Assembly (NCBI RefSeq): GCF_013166595.1
Contig: NZ_JABKKG010000005.1
Location: forward strand, 1-61,836
Reading direction: 5' to 3'
DNA: 61,836 nt
DNA from: Palleniella intestinalis
Lineage (GTDB): Bacteria; Bacteroidota; Bacteroidia; Bacteroidales; Bacteroidaceae
Of the stretch, positions 35,221 to 43,504 are shown piece by piece (position 1 is the stretch's first letter; every line of letters starts with the position of its first letter). The position numbers and the translations under genes were made by a program. The notes beneath the pieces are model-generated. The model did no database searches. It was given only the letters and a program-made list of their open reading frames with translations, and was not told where the DNA came from.

Positions 35221-36702
35221 ATGAAAAAACTTACAACATTACTTTTCCTGGCATTCTGCATGGCATCAATCGCCCATGCAAAGGTATGGATGCCTACTAT
35301 CTTTGACAGTGGAATGGTGTTGCAGCGTGAGTCAAACGTGAAACTGTGGGGTACAACCGATGCCGGCAAGACCGTCAAGGTGACCACCTCATGGAACAAA
35401 AAGACTTACCGCACCACTGCCAACAGCAACGGCAAATGGAACGTTTCCGTCTCCACTCCTGAGGCAGGAGGACCGTATAGTGTGACCGTCACCGACGGCG
35501 AGGCTGTGACTTTCGACAACGTACTCATAGGCGAGGTGTGGATATGTGCCGGACAATCGAACATGGAAATGCCTATGAAGGGTTTCCCTTCACAGCCTAT
35601 CGAGAACGGACCGGCTGACATTCTCCACTCCACAGACCCTCTTCTGCATGTCTTCCAGTCAAAGCGCATCAGCCGTGTGGAGCCTACTGACACAACAGTA
35701 GGCCAGTGGAAAACCTCTGAACCTGAGGTAATACGCGACTTTGCTGCCACAGCCTACTACTTCGGACGTGAGCTTCGCCGCACTCTCAATGTGCCTATCG
35801 GACTTATCGTTACGGCATGGGGCGGCTCTTCCTGTGAGTCATGGATTGCACGCGAGTATGTCAAACCATTTGTGACAGAGAAGTCTCCTTACCAGATTCC
35901 TTACAAACCATCGGACATAAAGTCCAAAAACCGTCAGCCGACAGTGCTCTTCAACGGCATGCTTAACCCTGTCATCGGCTACGGAATAAAGGGAGCAATC
36001 TTCTATCAGGGCGAGGACAACGTGCCACGCTATCAGGATTACGCACAGCAGTTGCAGACTATGGTTGGCTGCTGGCGTGACAAATGGGGCATCGGTGAGT
36101 TCCCTTTCTACTATTGCCAGATAGCACCATACGAATACAGCCTTATCAACTGGACAGTGAACTCTGCCCTACTCCGTGAACAGCAGTACATTGCCGAGAC
36201 GCAAATCCCTAACGCCGGCATGGCAGTGCTCATGGATGCCGGCATAGAGAAAGGCATCCACCCTCCGAAGAAAAGCGTCGCAGGCGAACGACTTGCCATG
36301 CTTGCCCTCGTGAAAACTTACGGCTGGAAAGGCATCACAGCAGAATCGGCACGCTACAAGAGCATGACCGTCGAGAACGGAAAAGCAATTCTTGAGTTCG
36401 AGCGTGACAAAATGAACCTCTACGGTGCAAACAGTTCGTTCACAAGCCACCTCTTCGAGATTGCCGGTGAGGACCGTGTGTTCCACCCTGCGACAGTGGA
36501 GCTGCACAAAAGGAAGTTCCTTGCCGTCTATTCCCCTGAGGTAAAGAACCCAGTGGCAGTACGCTATGCGTTCAAGGACTGGTGCGAGGGCGACCTCTTC
36601 TGTGACGGTCTGCCACTCTCTTCGTTCCGCACAGACAACTGGCCTGTGGAGGAACGCAAGACAGAGACCACAGAAACAAAGGACTACGACAAGCAGAGAT
36701 AA
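35221..36702 (+). CDS. SGNH-family acetylesterase (sialate O-acetylesterase-like)
   Basis: The 493-residue secreted protein starts with a signal peptide (1-20) and a small beta domain (25-105). The SGNH block I is WICAGQSNMEM, with nucleophile Ser113. Further blocks include AWGGSSCESWIAREY, AIFYQGEDN and the histidine motif IHPPKKSVAGERLA. It should remove O-acetyl groups from pectin sugars; rhamnogalacturonan II carries such acetyls. It lies between GH106 and GH2 on one transcript. Confidence 0.88.
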   Translation: MKKLTTLLFLAFCMASIAHAKVWMPTIFDSGMVLQRESNVKLWGTTDAGKTVKVTTSWNKKTYRTTANSNGKWNVSVSTPEAGGPYSVTVTDGEAVTFDNVLIGEVWICAGQSNMEMPMKGFPSQPIENGPADILHSTDPLLHVFQSKRISRVEPTDTTVGQWKTSEPEVIRDFAATAYYFGRELRRTLNVPIGLIVTAWGGSSCESWIAREYVKPFVTEKSPYQIPYKPSDIKSKNRQPTVLFNGMLNPVIGYGIKGAIFYQGEDNVPRYQDYAQQLQTMVGCWRDKWGIGEFPFYYCQIAPYEYSLINWTVNSALLREQQYIAETQIPNAGMAVLMDAGIEKGIHPPKKSVAGERLAMLALVKTYGWKGITAESARYKSMTVENGKAILEFERDKMNLYGANSSFTSHLFEIAGEDRVFHPATVELHKRKFLAVYSPEVKNPVAVRYAFKDWCEGDLFCDGLPLSSFRTDNWPVEERKTETTETKDYDKQR

Positions 36703-36726
36703 GGCATTTTAGGGTTTAATCCAAAT

Positions 36727-36766
36727 TGACATTACCGTCAGTTTTGACAATAATGTCATAATTGAC
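36727..36766 (+). repeat. 9-bp periodic TGACA/TGTCA array before the GH2 gene
   Basis: GAC/GTC cores stand at 36728, 36737, 36746, 36755 and 36764, exactly 9 bp apart, in the spacer between the SGNH and GH2 genes. It is followed by the 7-bp ACAACCA repeat and then the start codon. Confidence 0.65.
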
Positions 36767-36776
36767 CATATTGAAA

Positions 36777-36795
36777 ACCTACAACCAACAACCAA
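36777..36795 (+). repeat. 7-bp periodic ACAACCA repeat before the GH2 gene
   Basis: CCTACAACCAACAACCAAAA stands directly in front of the ATG at 36798, with two perfect ACAACCA heptamers. The same words precede the genes at 21423 (minus) and 41834 (plus). Confidence 0.6.
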
Positions 36796-36797
36796 AA

Positions 36798-39383
36798 ATG
36801 AGAACAAGACTATCATTACTCCTTCTCCTTTTAGCCATGAACATCCTGCCGGGCTTCGCGCAGCAGGTATGGAATTTCAACCTCGATTGGCGTTTCCACC
36901 GAGGAGAAGCGAAAGGCGCAGAAGCCGTAAACTACGATGACAGCCAATGGGAAGTGGTCTCCACGCCACACACCGTGCAGCTTATGCCGGCAGAAGGCAG
37001 CGGAAACCGTAACTATCAGGGCGTCGCATGGTACAGGAAACGCTTCCAAATGCCTGCAACAAAATACACAAACGGCACTGTCTCCCTACAGTTCGAGGCA
37101 ATCATGGGCAAGCAGAACATCTACGTAAACGGCAAACTTGTAAAGGAACATCTTGGCGGTTATCTGCCTATCACCATAGACCTCACAGCTGCCGGTGTAA
37201 AGGCCGGCGACGAATGCCTCATCGCTGTGATGACAGACAACTCCGATGACAAGTCCTATCCTCCGGGAAAGAAGCAGATGACCCTCGACTTCTGCTACCA
37301 TGGCGGTATCTATCGTGATGTATGGCTCATAGAACAACCTGCCGTACACATCACCGACGCAGTGGAAAAAGGTGAGGTAGCCGGTGGCGGAATCTTCGTC
37401 CATTATGCGAACATCTCCGAGAAAAGTGCGGAGGTTTATGTCAACACAGATGTTGAAAACTCACTCAACAAGCCGCAGACCGTGACCGTCACAAACACTC
37501 TCCTTGACGCTGCGGGAAAGAAGATAAAGACTTGGACAAGCAAAGTAACAATCCCTGCCAAGGGAAGCAAGACCGTAAAGCAGGGCTCAAAGATTGCAAA
37601 ACCAAACCTTTGGTCACCTGAGAAGCCTTATCTCTACACCATGCGCACACAAGTCCTTGCAAACAAGGAAACAGAAAAGCGTGACACAAAGATTGGCATC
37701 CGCAGCTTTGAGTTCAAAGGCAAGGACGGTTTCTGGCTCAACGGCAAGCGCTACCGCCAGTTTGTGGGTGCTAACCGCCATCAGGACTTCGCTTATGTCG
37801 GCAACGCCCTGCCAAACTCTCAGCAGCGCCGTGACGTGCAGCGCCTGAAGGATTGTGGCTTCAACCTCATCCGTGTGGCACACTATCCGCAGGATCCGGC
37901 ATTCATGGACGCTTGCGACAAACTCGGAATCTTCATCATTGTGGCGACTCCGGGCTGGCAGTATTGGAACAAAGACCCGAAATTTGCCGAACTTGTGCAT
38001 CAAAACACGCGCGACATCATACGCCGTGACCGCAACCATCCGTGTGTGCTCATGTGGGAACCTATCCTCAATGAGACACGCTATCCGGAGAAGTTCGCCC
38101 TCGAAGCCCTGCAGATCACCAAGGATGAGTACCCTTATCCTTACCGTCCTGTCGCAGCAGCCGACCTCCACAGCGCAGGCGTGCTTGAGAACTACGATGT
38201 CGTCTACGCATGGCCGGGCGATGACGAGAAGACAGACGGCCTCGAGCATAAGGCGCAGCAATTGAACAAAAACATGCTCACACGCGAATACGGCGAACTT
38301 GTCGACGACTGGTATGCGCACAACAACCTCAACCGCGCAAGCCGTTCATGGGGCGAGATACCACAGTTGAAGCAGGCTTTGTCACTCTCCAACACCACAC
38401 GCGACCAGCACCGTACCACCGGACTGTTCCTCGGAGGATGCCAATGGCATCCGTTCGACCACCAGCGCGGTTATCATCCTGACCCATATTGGGGTGGAAA
38501 CTTCGATGCGTTCCGTCAGCCAAAGACATCCTATTACATGTTCAACTCACAGATTCCTGTGACGGAAGGCGAGCCGATGGTCTACATCGCACACGAGATG
38601 GGACAGTTCTCTGAGAACGATGTGGTGGTGTTCTCCAACTGCGACAGTGTCCGCCTGTCAATCTTTGACGGCGAGAAATCATGGACACTCCCTGTGGATA
38701 AGTACGGTGAAACTGACCGTCCGTACAACGCACCGGTGGTTTTCAAGAACGTATGGGACTTCTGGCAGGCACGCGAATACTCCTACAAGCAGCGCAACTG
38801 GCAGAAAGTGAACCTCGTGGCAGAGGGAATCGTCAACGGAAAGGTTGTCGCAACAACGAAGAGAATGCCTTCGCGCCGCAGCACAAAACTGCGCATGTAC
38901 GCCGATGAGCGTGACAGAAAACTTGTCGCAGACGGCTCGGACTTCATCGTTGTGGTATGTGAAGTGACCGACGACAGCGGCAATGTGCGCCGTCTGGCCA
39001 AGGAACAGATTAAGTTCACCGTGGAAGGTCCTGCGGAAATCATCGGCGACGGCACGGACATCGGTGCCAATCCGCGTCAGGCAGAATGGGGAAGTGCACC
39101 GATACTCCTCCGCAGCACAACCACTCCGGGCAAGATAAAGATACACGCCGACGTGCTTTATCCGGGCACCCACTCCCCCACTCCTTGCGACCTTGAGGTG
39201 GAATCCGTCCCTGCCGACTACCAATTCGTGCGCGGACTCGGCATCAATGCAAGCAGCAAAACAAAAGTTTCCGGCAACGCATCGTCCTCCAACTCATCCA
39301 CAAAGCAAATCTCCGACGAGGAGAAGCAGCGCATGTTGCAGGAGGTTCAGGACCAGCAAGCCGACTTCGGTGTGACGAAATAA
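36798..39383 (+). CDS. GH2 glycoside hydrolase (secreted)
   Basis: A GH2 enzyme of 861 residues from the ATG at 36798, which gives a clean signal peptide (LSLLLLLLAMNILPGFAQQ). Domains are a sugar-binding domain (about 25-190), Ig-like (190-290) and TIM barrel (290-570). The acid/base is in LMWEPILNETRYP and the probable nucleophile in LTREYGELVDDW. DUF4982-like and further Ig-like domains follow, and a serine/glutamine-rich tail. The substrate may be a beta-galactoside or beta-galacturonide or -glucuronide. It ends the plus-strand glycosidase series and is followed by a strong terminator. Confidence 0.88.
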   Translation: MRTRLSLLLLLLAMNILPGFAQQVWNFNLDWRFHRGEAKGAEAVNYDDSQWEVVSTPHTVQLMPAEGSGNRNYQGVAWYRKRFQMPATKYTNGTVSLQFEAIMGKQNIYVNGKLVKEHLGGYLPITIDLTAAGVKAGDECLIAVMTDNSDDKSYPPGKKQMTLDFCYHGGIYRDVWLIEQPAVHITDAVEKGEVAGGGIFVHYANISEKSAEVYVNTDVENSLNKPQTVTVTNTLLDAAGKKIKTWTSKVTIPAKGSKTVKQGSKIAKPNLWSPEKPYLYTMRTQVLANKETEKRDTKIGIRSFEFKGKDGFWLNGKRYRQFVGANRHQDFAYVGNALPNSQQRRDVQRLKDCGFNLIRVAHYPQDPAFMDACDKLGIFIIVATPGWQYWNKDPKFAELVHQNTRDIIRRDRNHPCVLMWEPILNETRYPEKFALEALQITKDEYPYPYRPVAAADLHSAGVLENYDVVYAWPGDDEKTDGLEHKAQQLNKNMLTREYGELVDDWYAHNNLNRASRSWGEIPQLKQALSLSNTTRDQHRTTGLFLGGCQWHPFDHQRGYHPDPYWGGNFDAFRQPKTSYYMFNSQIPVTEGEPMVYIAHEMGQFSENDVVVFSNCDSVRLSIFDGEKSWTLPVDKYGETDRPYNAPVVFKNVWDFWQAREYSYKQRNWQKVNLVAEGIVNGKVVATTKRMPSRRSTKLRMYADERDRKLVADGSDFIVVVCEVTDDSGNVRRLAKEQIKFTVEGPAEIIGDGTDIGANPRQAEWGSAPILLRSTTTPGKIKIHADVLYPGTHSPTPCDLEVESVPADYQFVRGLGINASSKTKVSGNASSSNSSTKQISDEEKQRMLQEVQDQQADFGVTK

Positions 39384-39432
39384 GTTACCATAACATTGCA
39401 TTACAATCTGGCAATCATAGTCTTGCCAACCC

Positions 39433-39476
39433 AATAGGTGATACTTTGTTCGCAAAGTGTCACCTATTATTTTTTT
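39433..39476 (+). terminator. Intrinsic terminator of the GH106-SGNH-GH2 series
   Basis: A 16-bp stem (AATAGGTGATACTTTG, one G-U pair) is closed by a TTCG tetraloop, with right arm 39453-39468 and a run of seven T. This is a textbook intrinsic terminator 50 bp after the GH2 stop codon. Confidence 0.93.
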
Positions 39477-39519
39477 GCCTCCAACAGCTATAAGCCACAG
39501 CACGGCAAATGACAAAATG

Positions 39520-39598
39520 AAAGGTAACCTTTTGCACCGTAAAAGGTTACACTTGACTGCACGAAAGGTTACCTTTGGCAATGCAAAGTGTTACCTTT
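39520..39598. repeat. 22-bp periodic palindrome array, copy C
   Basis: Units at 39520-39532, 39542-39554, 39564-39576 and 39585-39598 have centres 22, 22 and 21.5 bp apart. It is preceded by TGACAAAATG and followed by TTTTAACATCCGTT as in copies B and D. It lies in the gap between the terminator and nagB. The rest of the gap (39600-39886) shows no gene. Confidence 0.8.
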
Positions 39599-39861
39599 CA
39601 CTACACCAATGATGTTTTAACATCCGTTAGAGTTTCAGTTCACACAAAACAGCCCTTTACCTGACATTTTGCACACTGCTACGCCTTTTCCCTTGACATA
39701 TTGGCAAAGACATCTGTAAGTTGTTATTCCGATTACATGGCACAATGCGTTTACTCAGCAAACAACACATTAGGCGACACCCTAAAAAGTCCCAGAAATT
39801 ACAGCAATCTATATACAAAACGCAAGAAAAAGCACTTTCACAAATAAAAAATAAGAAGACA

Positions 39862-39894
39862 TTGAACGTTTTTCCAAAATTATTCGTATTTTTG
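39862..39894 (+). promoter_or_regulatory. Probable nagB promoter
   Basis: TTG (39862-39864) and TATTTTTG (39887-39894) are 22 bp apart. The leader to nagB would be about 120 nt. Confidence 0.5.
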
Positions 39895-40021
39895 CAAGAC
39901 AAAAGTCAGTATGCATAGTCCTGCACCGGCAATGCAAGAGAGTATATGGATGACATTCACCCACTACGAACTGCCATGGTGAGGATATGCCAAGTAATAA
40001 CCAACAAAAAGAAAAAAAACA

Positions 40022-40813
40022 ATGAGAGTCATTATCGAACCCAACTACGAGTCAATGTCAAAATGGGCTGCCAACTATGTCGCAAGCCGCATAAAGGAAG
40101 CCAACCCGACACCGGAAAAGCCTTTCAAACTCGGCTGTCCGACAGGTTCTTCACCACTCGGTCTCTACAAAGAACTGGTCAAGAAATACGAAGCTGGGGA
40201 AATTTCTTTCCAAAACGTGATAACATTCAACATGGATGAATATGTGCATCTTCCTGAGGAGCATCCGGAATCATATCATTCGTTCATGTGGAACAACTTC
40301 TTTTCACACATCGACATTAAGAAAGAGAATGTCCACATCCTTAACGGCAACGCCGAGGACCTCATCAAGGAATGCGAGGACTACGAGGCTGCCATCGAAG
40401 CTGCGGGAGGAATAGACCTCTTCATGGGTGGCGTAGGCCCTGACGGACACCTTGCGTTCAACGAACCGGGTTCATCCCTTGCGTCAAAGACACGCATCAA
40501 AACCCTCACAACAGATACCATCATTGCCAACTCACGCTTCTTTGATGGCGACCTGAGCCTTGTGCCTAACCAGGCTCTCACTGTCGGAATCGGCACCGTT
40601 ATGGCAGCCAAGGAGGTGCTTCTCGTATGCAACGGTCATCACAAGGCACGTGCATTGCGCCATATCATTGACGGTTCGATAAGCCACAAATGGACGGCTT
40701 CTGCCCTGCAGATGCATCCTCACTCTATCGTTGTATGCGATGAAGCTGCATGTGACGAACTGTCTTTGGCAACATACAAATACTATCTTGACAAAGAGCG
40801 TGGAAACTTGTAA
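40022..40813 (+). CDS. nagB: Glucosamine-6-phosphate deaminase
   Basis: NagB converts glucosamine-6-phosphate to fructose-6-phosphate and ammonia. The family residues are all present: PTGSSP (40-45), NMDEY with Asp72, and GGVGPDGHLAFNEPG with Asp141, His143 and Glu148, at the same numbers as the E. coli enzyme. Length is 263 residues. It begins a plus-strand group with the nitroreductase 9 bp downstream. Confidence 0.95.
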   Translation: MRVIIEPNYESMSKWAANYVASRIKEANPTPEKPFKLGCPTGSSPLGLYKELVKKYEAGEISFQNVITFNMDEYVHLPEEHPESYHSFMWNNFFSHIDIKKENVHILNGNAEDLIKECEDYEAAIEAAGGIDLFMGGVGPDGHLAFNEPGSSLASKTRIKTLTTDTIIANSRFFDGDLSLVPNQALTVGIGTVMAAKEVLLVCNGHHKARALRHIIDGSISHKWTASALQMHPHSIVVCDEAACDELSLATYKYYLDKERGNL

Positions 40814-40822
40814 ATCAACCTT

Positions 40823-41371
40823 ATGAACAAAGTTATAGAGACAATCATGTCACGGCGCAGCTGCCGGTGCTTTGACCCGGAGCGCATGCCGTCGGAAGAG
40901 ACTCTGCAGCAGATTTGCGAGGCAGGGACATGGGCACCCACAAGCCGTGGACAGCAGAATCCGATTATCATTGCCGTTACCAACAAGGAACTGCGTGACC
41001 GCATATCACGGATGAATTCCGCAATCATCACGGGCAACAACCTTGTCACTTCCACTCCTCCGGGTGCCGACCCGTTCTATGGTGCGCCATGCATGCTGAT
41101 TGTGCTCGTAAAGGAATCGCCCAATGCCATGTACGACGGACCGATAGTCATGCAGACTCTCATGCTTGCAGCGGAATCACTCGGCGTAAATTCTATATGG
41201 ATTCACCGCGCCAAAGAGGAGTTTGAGAGTGAGGAAGGAAAGCAGATTCTCCGCGACCTTGGCATAGAAGGTGACTACATCGGCATAGGGCATGTTGCCC
41301 TCGGATATGCCGCAAAACCGCTGCAGGAACCTAAACCGCGAAAGGAAGATTATATTTATTGGGCAAAATAA
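40823..41371 (+). CDS. Nitroreductase-family flavoprotein
   Basis: The 182-residue protein has the FMN-binding beginning IMSRRSCRCFDPERMPSEE, AGTWAPTSRGQQNP and the C-terminal IGIGHVALGYAAKP. Members reduce nitro compounds, quinones or flavins with NAD(P)H; the natural substrate is not predictable. It is cytoplasmic and lies between nagB and the VanZ-like gene with gaps of 9 and 3 bp. Confidence 0.88.
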   Translation: MNKVIETIMSRRSCRCFDPERMPSEETLQQICEAGTWAPTSRGQQNPIIIAVTNKELRDRISRMNSAIITGNNLVTSTPPGADPFYGAPCMLIVLVKESPNAMYDGPIVMQTLMLAAESLGVNSIWIHRAKEEFESEEGKQILRDLGIEGDYIGIGHVALGYAAKPLQEPKPRKEDYIYWAK

Positions 41372-41374
41372 CCG

Positions 41375-41797
41375 ATGTTCATGAAAGATTGTAAGACCTC
41401 TATCAATATAATGGCTGTGACAAGGAAGTATCCACTCTCCATTGTCATAGCCATTGCCATTTGGATTGTGTGCATGATTCCTATTCCTGAGACACCGCTG
41501 AACAACATCTCCTTCATGGACAAGTGGACGCATTTCGTGATGTATGGCACACTGACAGCGGTGATTTGGGTGGAATATGCCAAAGCGCATAAAGGCTCAT
41601 TCACTTGGAAAAGACTGCTTGTCGGTGGCTTTCTGTGTCCGATAGCCATGGGATGCCTTGTGGAACTGGCACAGGCTTATCTAACAACCTGCCGTTCGGG
41701 TGATGTCTTTGACGCTATATGCAACGCCCTCGGTGTCTGTCTCGGTGCTGCCCTCGGGCACATCATTGCAAAGATGATGCCACAAGGAAAGAAATAA
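41375..41797 (+). CDS. VanZ-like small membrane protein
   Basis: A 140-residue protein with four predicted transmembrane segments (about 22-36, 52-68, 80-98 and 112-130) and the family pattern FMDKWTHFVMYGTLTAVIW and LVELAQAY. VanZ-like proteins are widespread; one member is linked to teicoplanin resistance, but most have no known role. A later ATG at residue 13 is an alternative start. It follows the nitroreductase gene by 3 bp. Confidence 0.8.
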   Translation: MFMKDCKTSINIMAVTRKYPLSIVIAIAIWIVCMIPIPETPLNNISFMDKWTHFVMYGTLTAVIWVEYAKAHKGSFTWKRLLVGGFLCPIAMGCLVELAQAYLTTCRSGDVFDAICNALGVCLGAALGHIIAKMMPQGKK

Positions 41798-41804
41798 AAG
41801 AACC

Positions 41805-41833
41805 CATAACCTACAACCAACAACCCATAACCA
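41805..41833 (+). repeat. 7-bp periodic ACAACCA repeat before the thioesterase gene
   Basis: ACCCATAACCTACAACCAAC followed by AACCCATAACC fills the whole 36-bp spacer up to the ATG. It is the same motif as at 21446 and 36777. Confidence 0.55.
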
Positions 41834-42313
41834 ATGCTAAAAAGAATAAAGAACCCATGGCTGAAAGTGCCGGATTACTGTTGTCCGGGCTGTAGCCCGA
41901 CCAACGAGAAGGGGCTGAAACTCGAATTCATTGAGGACGGGGACGACATAGTAAGCTATTGGAATCCTGACCCTGCCTACCAAAGTTGGAGGAACACGCT
42001 GCACGGAGGCATGCACTGCCTTATGCTTGACGAGATTGCCGGCTGGGTGGTGTTCCACAAACTCAGCACTATGGCTGTAACAAGCAAGATGGAAACAAAG
42101 TACCTGAAGCCCATAACCATTGACGGCGGACGGATAGAGATGCGTGCAAGACTCTCACGGCAGATGCGGCAAGTGGCATTCATCGATGCCGAACTGATTC
42201 AGGGCGGTGAGGTGTGTACCAAGGCACAGGTTGTTTATTTCTGTTCTCCACGCGCCAAAGCTATCGCGGAATATGGCTTCAGCGGATGCGAGACAGAGGA
42301 GATAAAAGAATAA
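41834..42313 (+). CDS. PaaI-type hotdog thioesterase
   Basis: The 159-residue protein has the hotdog-fold pattern WRNTLHGGMHCLMLDEIAGW, where HGG and the Asp/Glu pair form the usual active-site region, and TSKMETKYLKPI. Members hydrolyse acyl-CoA thioesters. A CCPGCSPTNEKGL stretch near the N-terminus (residues about 17-29) is unusual and may bind a metal or be structural. It is the last gene of the nagB group; a hairpin follows 3 bp later. Confidence 0.85.
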   Translation: MLKRIKNPWLKVPDYCCPGCSPTNEKGLKLEFIEDGDDIVSYWNPDPAYQSWRNTLHGGMHCLMLDEIAGWVVFHKLSTMAVTSKMETKYLKPITIDGGRIEMRARLSRQMRQVAFIDAELIQGGEVCTKAQVVYFCSPRAKAIAEYGFSGCETEEIKE

Positions 42314-42315
42314 AG

Positions 42316-42367
42316 AAACAGCGAAAAGACTTATTCCCATTCATGGTAAAAAGTCTTTTCGCTGTTT
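42316..42367. terminator. Bidirectional terminator between convergent genes
   Basis: AAACAGCGAAAAGACTT (42316-42332) and AAGTCTTTTCGCTGTTT (42351-42367) are a perfect 17-bp stem. On the minus strand a T-rich tail (TTTCTTTATTCTTTTAT) follows. It separates the thioesterase gene from the convergent outer-membrane protein gene. Confidence 0.88.
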
Positions 42368-42441
42368 GCTTGTCCAAGAATCATCAGACTTGGACGATAT
42401 GTTAATAAGGAGAAAACTTTGGTCTATAAAGCCTTATTTCG

Positions 42442-43296
42442 TTAGAAGATTCTGCCGTTGATACGGAAGCTGAGACAAGGATAGACAGTAATCTTGGAAA
42501 TAGTCTTGATTATCTTACCACCGTCACCGTCAATTCCCTCATCCTGAAGCTGGAGTTGTCCGCCCGGCTGGTCCATATAAATCTTAGGAGTGCCCCAGAA
42601 CTGTACGCCAAGATCCCAAGCGAAAGAGACTCTCTTGCGTGGAACAGCTCTGCCTGAACCTATACCGAGGTATGGTTTGAAACCGCTTGTCTTAAGATAA
42701 GCACGCGCCTCACTGCCATTTGGCTCAAGAAGGTAGTCACCCAACTCGACTCCAATCTTTTGAAGGTTGTTCTGTGGAGCAAAGTTATTGTTATAGTAAG
42801 TGATTGCCTCCAGGTTTTCCTGACAGTTTGTGGTATAAGCTTCAATAATCTGTCCCTTGCCGGCATAGAAACCTGCTGTAAAGTGGAAAGAGGAATGCTT
42901 GCTTGGATAGAGGTCAAAGAGGAGTTTGAAATTGGTCATTGAAATCTTGCCGTCAATGAGAAGCTCTTCTGGCAACCCTACTCCTTTATACTTCAGAGCC
43001 TCTGCCGGGGCTCCAGGCAAAGATATTTGCGTTTGGAACTCATTCCACGCACTTTGCGCATCATCATTAAAGTCCACATCAATGTCCTTCACCTTAATGG
43101 TCGGAAGAAAGCTCATTCCGGCACGCATCTGCACATAATTGCCTATCGGAGTAGCAAGGTTGAAACCAATACCGGTAGTACCAACTTCAACACCTACACC
43201 AAGGTGATTGAACAGATTCTTATCACAACATCCATTCTCAGCCTTTGCCGAGAAAGCAACAAAGGCAAGTAATACTGCTAAAATTGACTTTTTCAT
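42442..43296 (-). CDS. Outer-membrane beta-barrel-like protein, function unknown
   Basis: The 284-residue protein has a signal peptide (1-19). It alternates amphipathic strands (GVGVEVGTTGIGFNLATPIG, LKTSGFKPYLGIGSG, VSFAWDLGVQFWG) and ends in a C-terminal phenylalanine (RINGRIF), as BAM substrates do. A CCDK stretch follows the cleavage site. It probably forms a small outer-membrane barrel. It is monocistronic with its own promoter. Confidence 0.8.
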   Translation of the reverse strand: MKKSILAVLLAFVAFSAKAENGCCDKNLFNHLGVGVEVGTTGIGFNLATPIGNYVQMRAGMSFLPTIKVKDIDVDFNDDAQSAWNEFQTQISLPGAPAEALKYKGVGLPEELLIDGKISMTNFKLLFDLYPSKHSSFHFTAGFYAGKGQIIEAYTTNCQENLEAITYYNNNFAPQNNLQKIGVELGDYLLEPNGSEARAYLKTSGFKPYLGIGSGRAVPRKRVSFAWDLGVQFWGTPKIYMDQPGGQLQLQDEGIDGDGGKIIKTISKITVYPCLSFRINGRIF

Positions 43297-43351
43297 CTCT
43301 TTCTTTATTATTATTTAATTAAAAAGTTTATTCCCTCGTTAAAACTGTATG

Positions 43352-43383
43352 CAAAATTAATATTTTATTTTCAATTATGCAAA
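43352..43383 (-). promoter_or_regulatory. Promoter of the outer-membrane protein gene
   Basis: On the minus strand TTTG (43380-43383), a 20-bp spacer and TAATTTTG (43352-43359) match the consensus well. The leader is about 50 nt. Confidence 0.75.
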
Positions 43384-43411
43384 TTTGTGCTAACCAAAGT
43401 TAACATTATCA

Positions 43412-43455
43412 ACAAAAATTGCGTGCAATGGCTGTCTTTGCCAAAGCACGCAATT
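43412..43455 (-). terminator. Terminator of the pectin backbone operon
   Basis: AATTGCGTGC (43417-43426) and GCACGCAATT (43446-43455) pair perfectly, with an inner TGGC/GCCA pairing. On the minus strand the stem runs into TTTTTGTTG. It stands 50 bp after the stop codon of the 1049-residue protein. Confidence 0.85.
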
Positions 43456-43504
43456 AAAATATATAAATTCGGAACAGATTATATGATAATCATTCCGCTT
43501 TATG

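Noticed and set aside
39721..39918. Small gene before nagB
   Set aside because: The 65-codon frame spans the nagB promoter region, is rich in Lys and Gln from A-rich DNA, and shows no conserved features.
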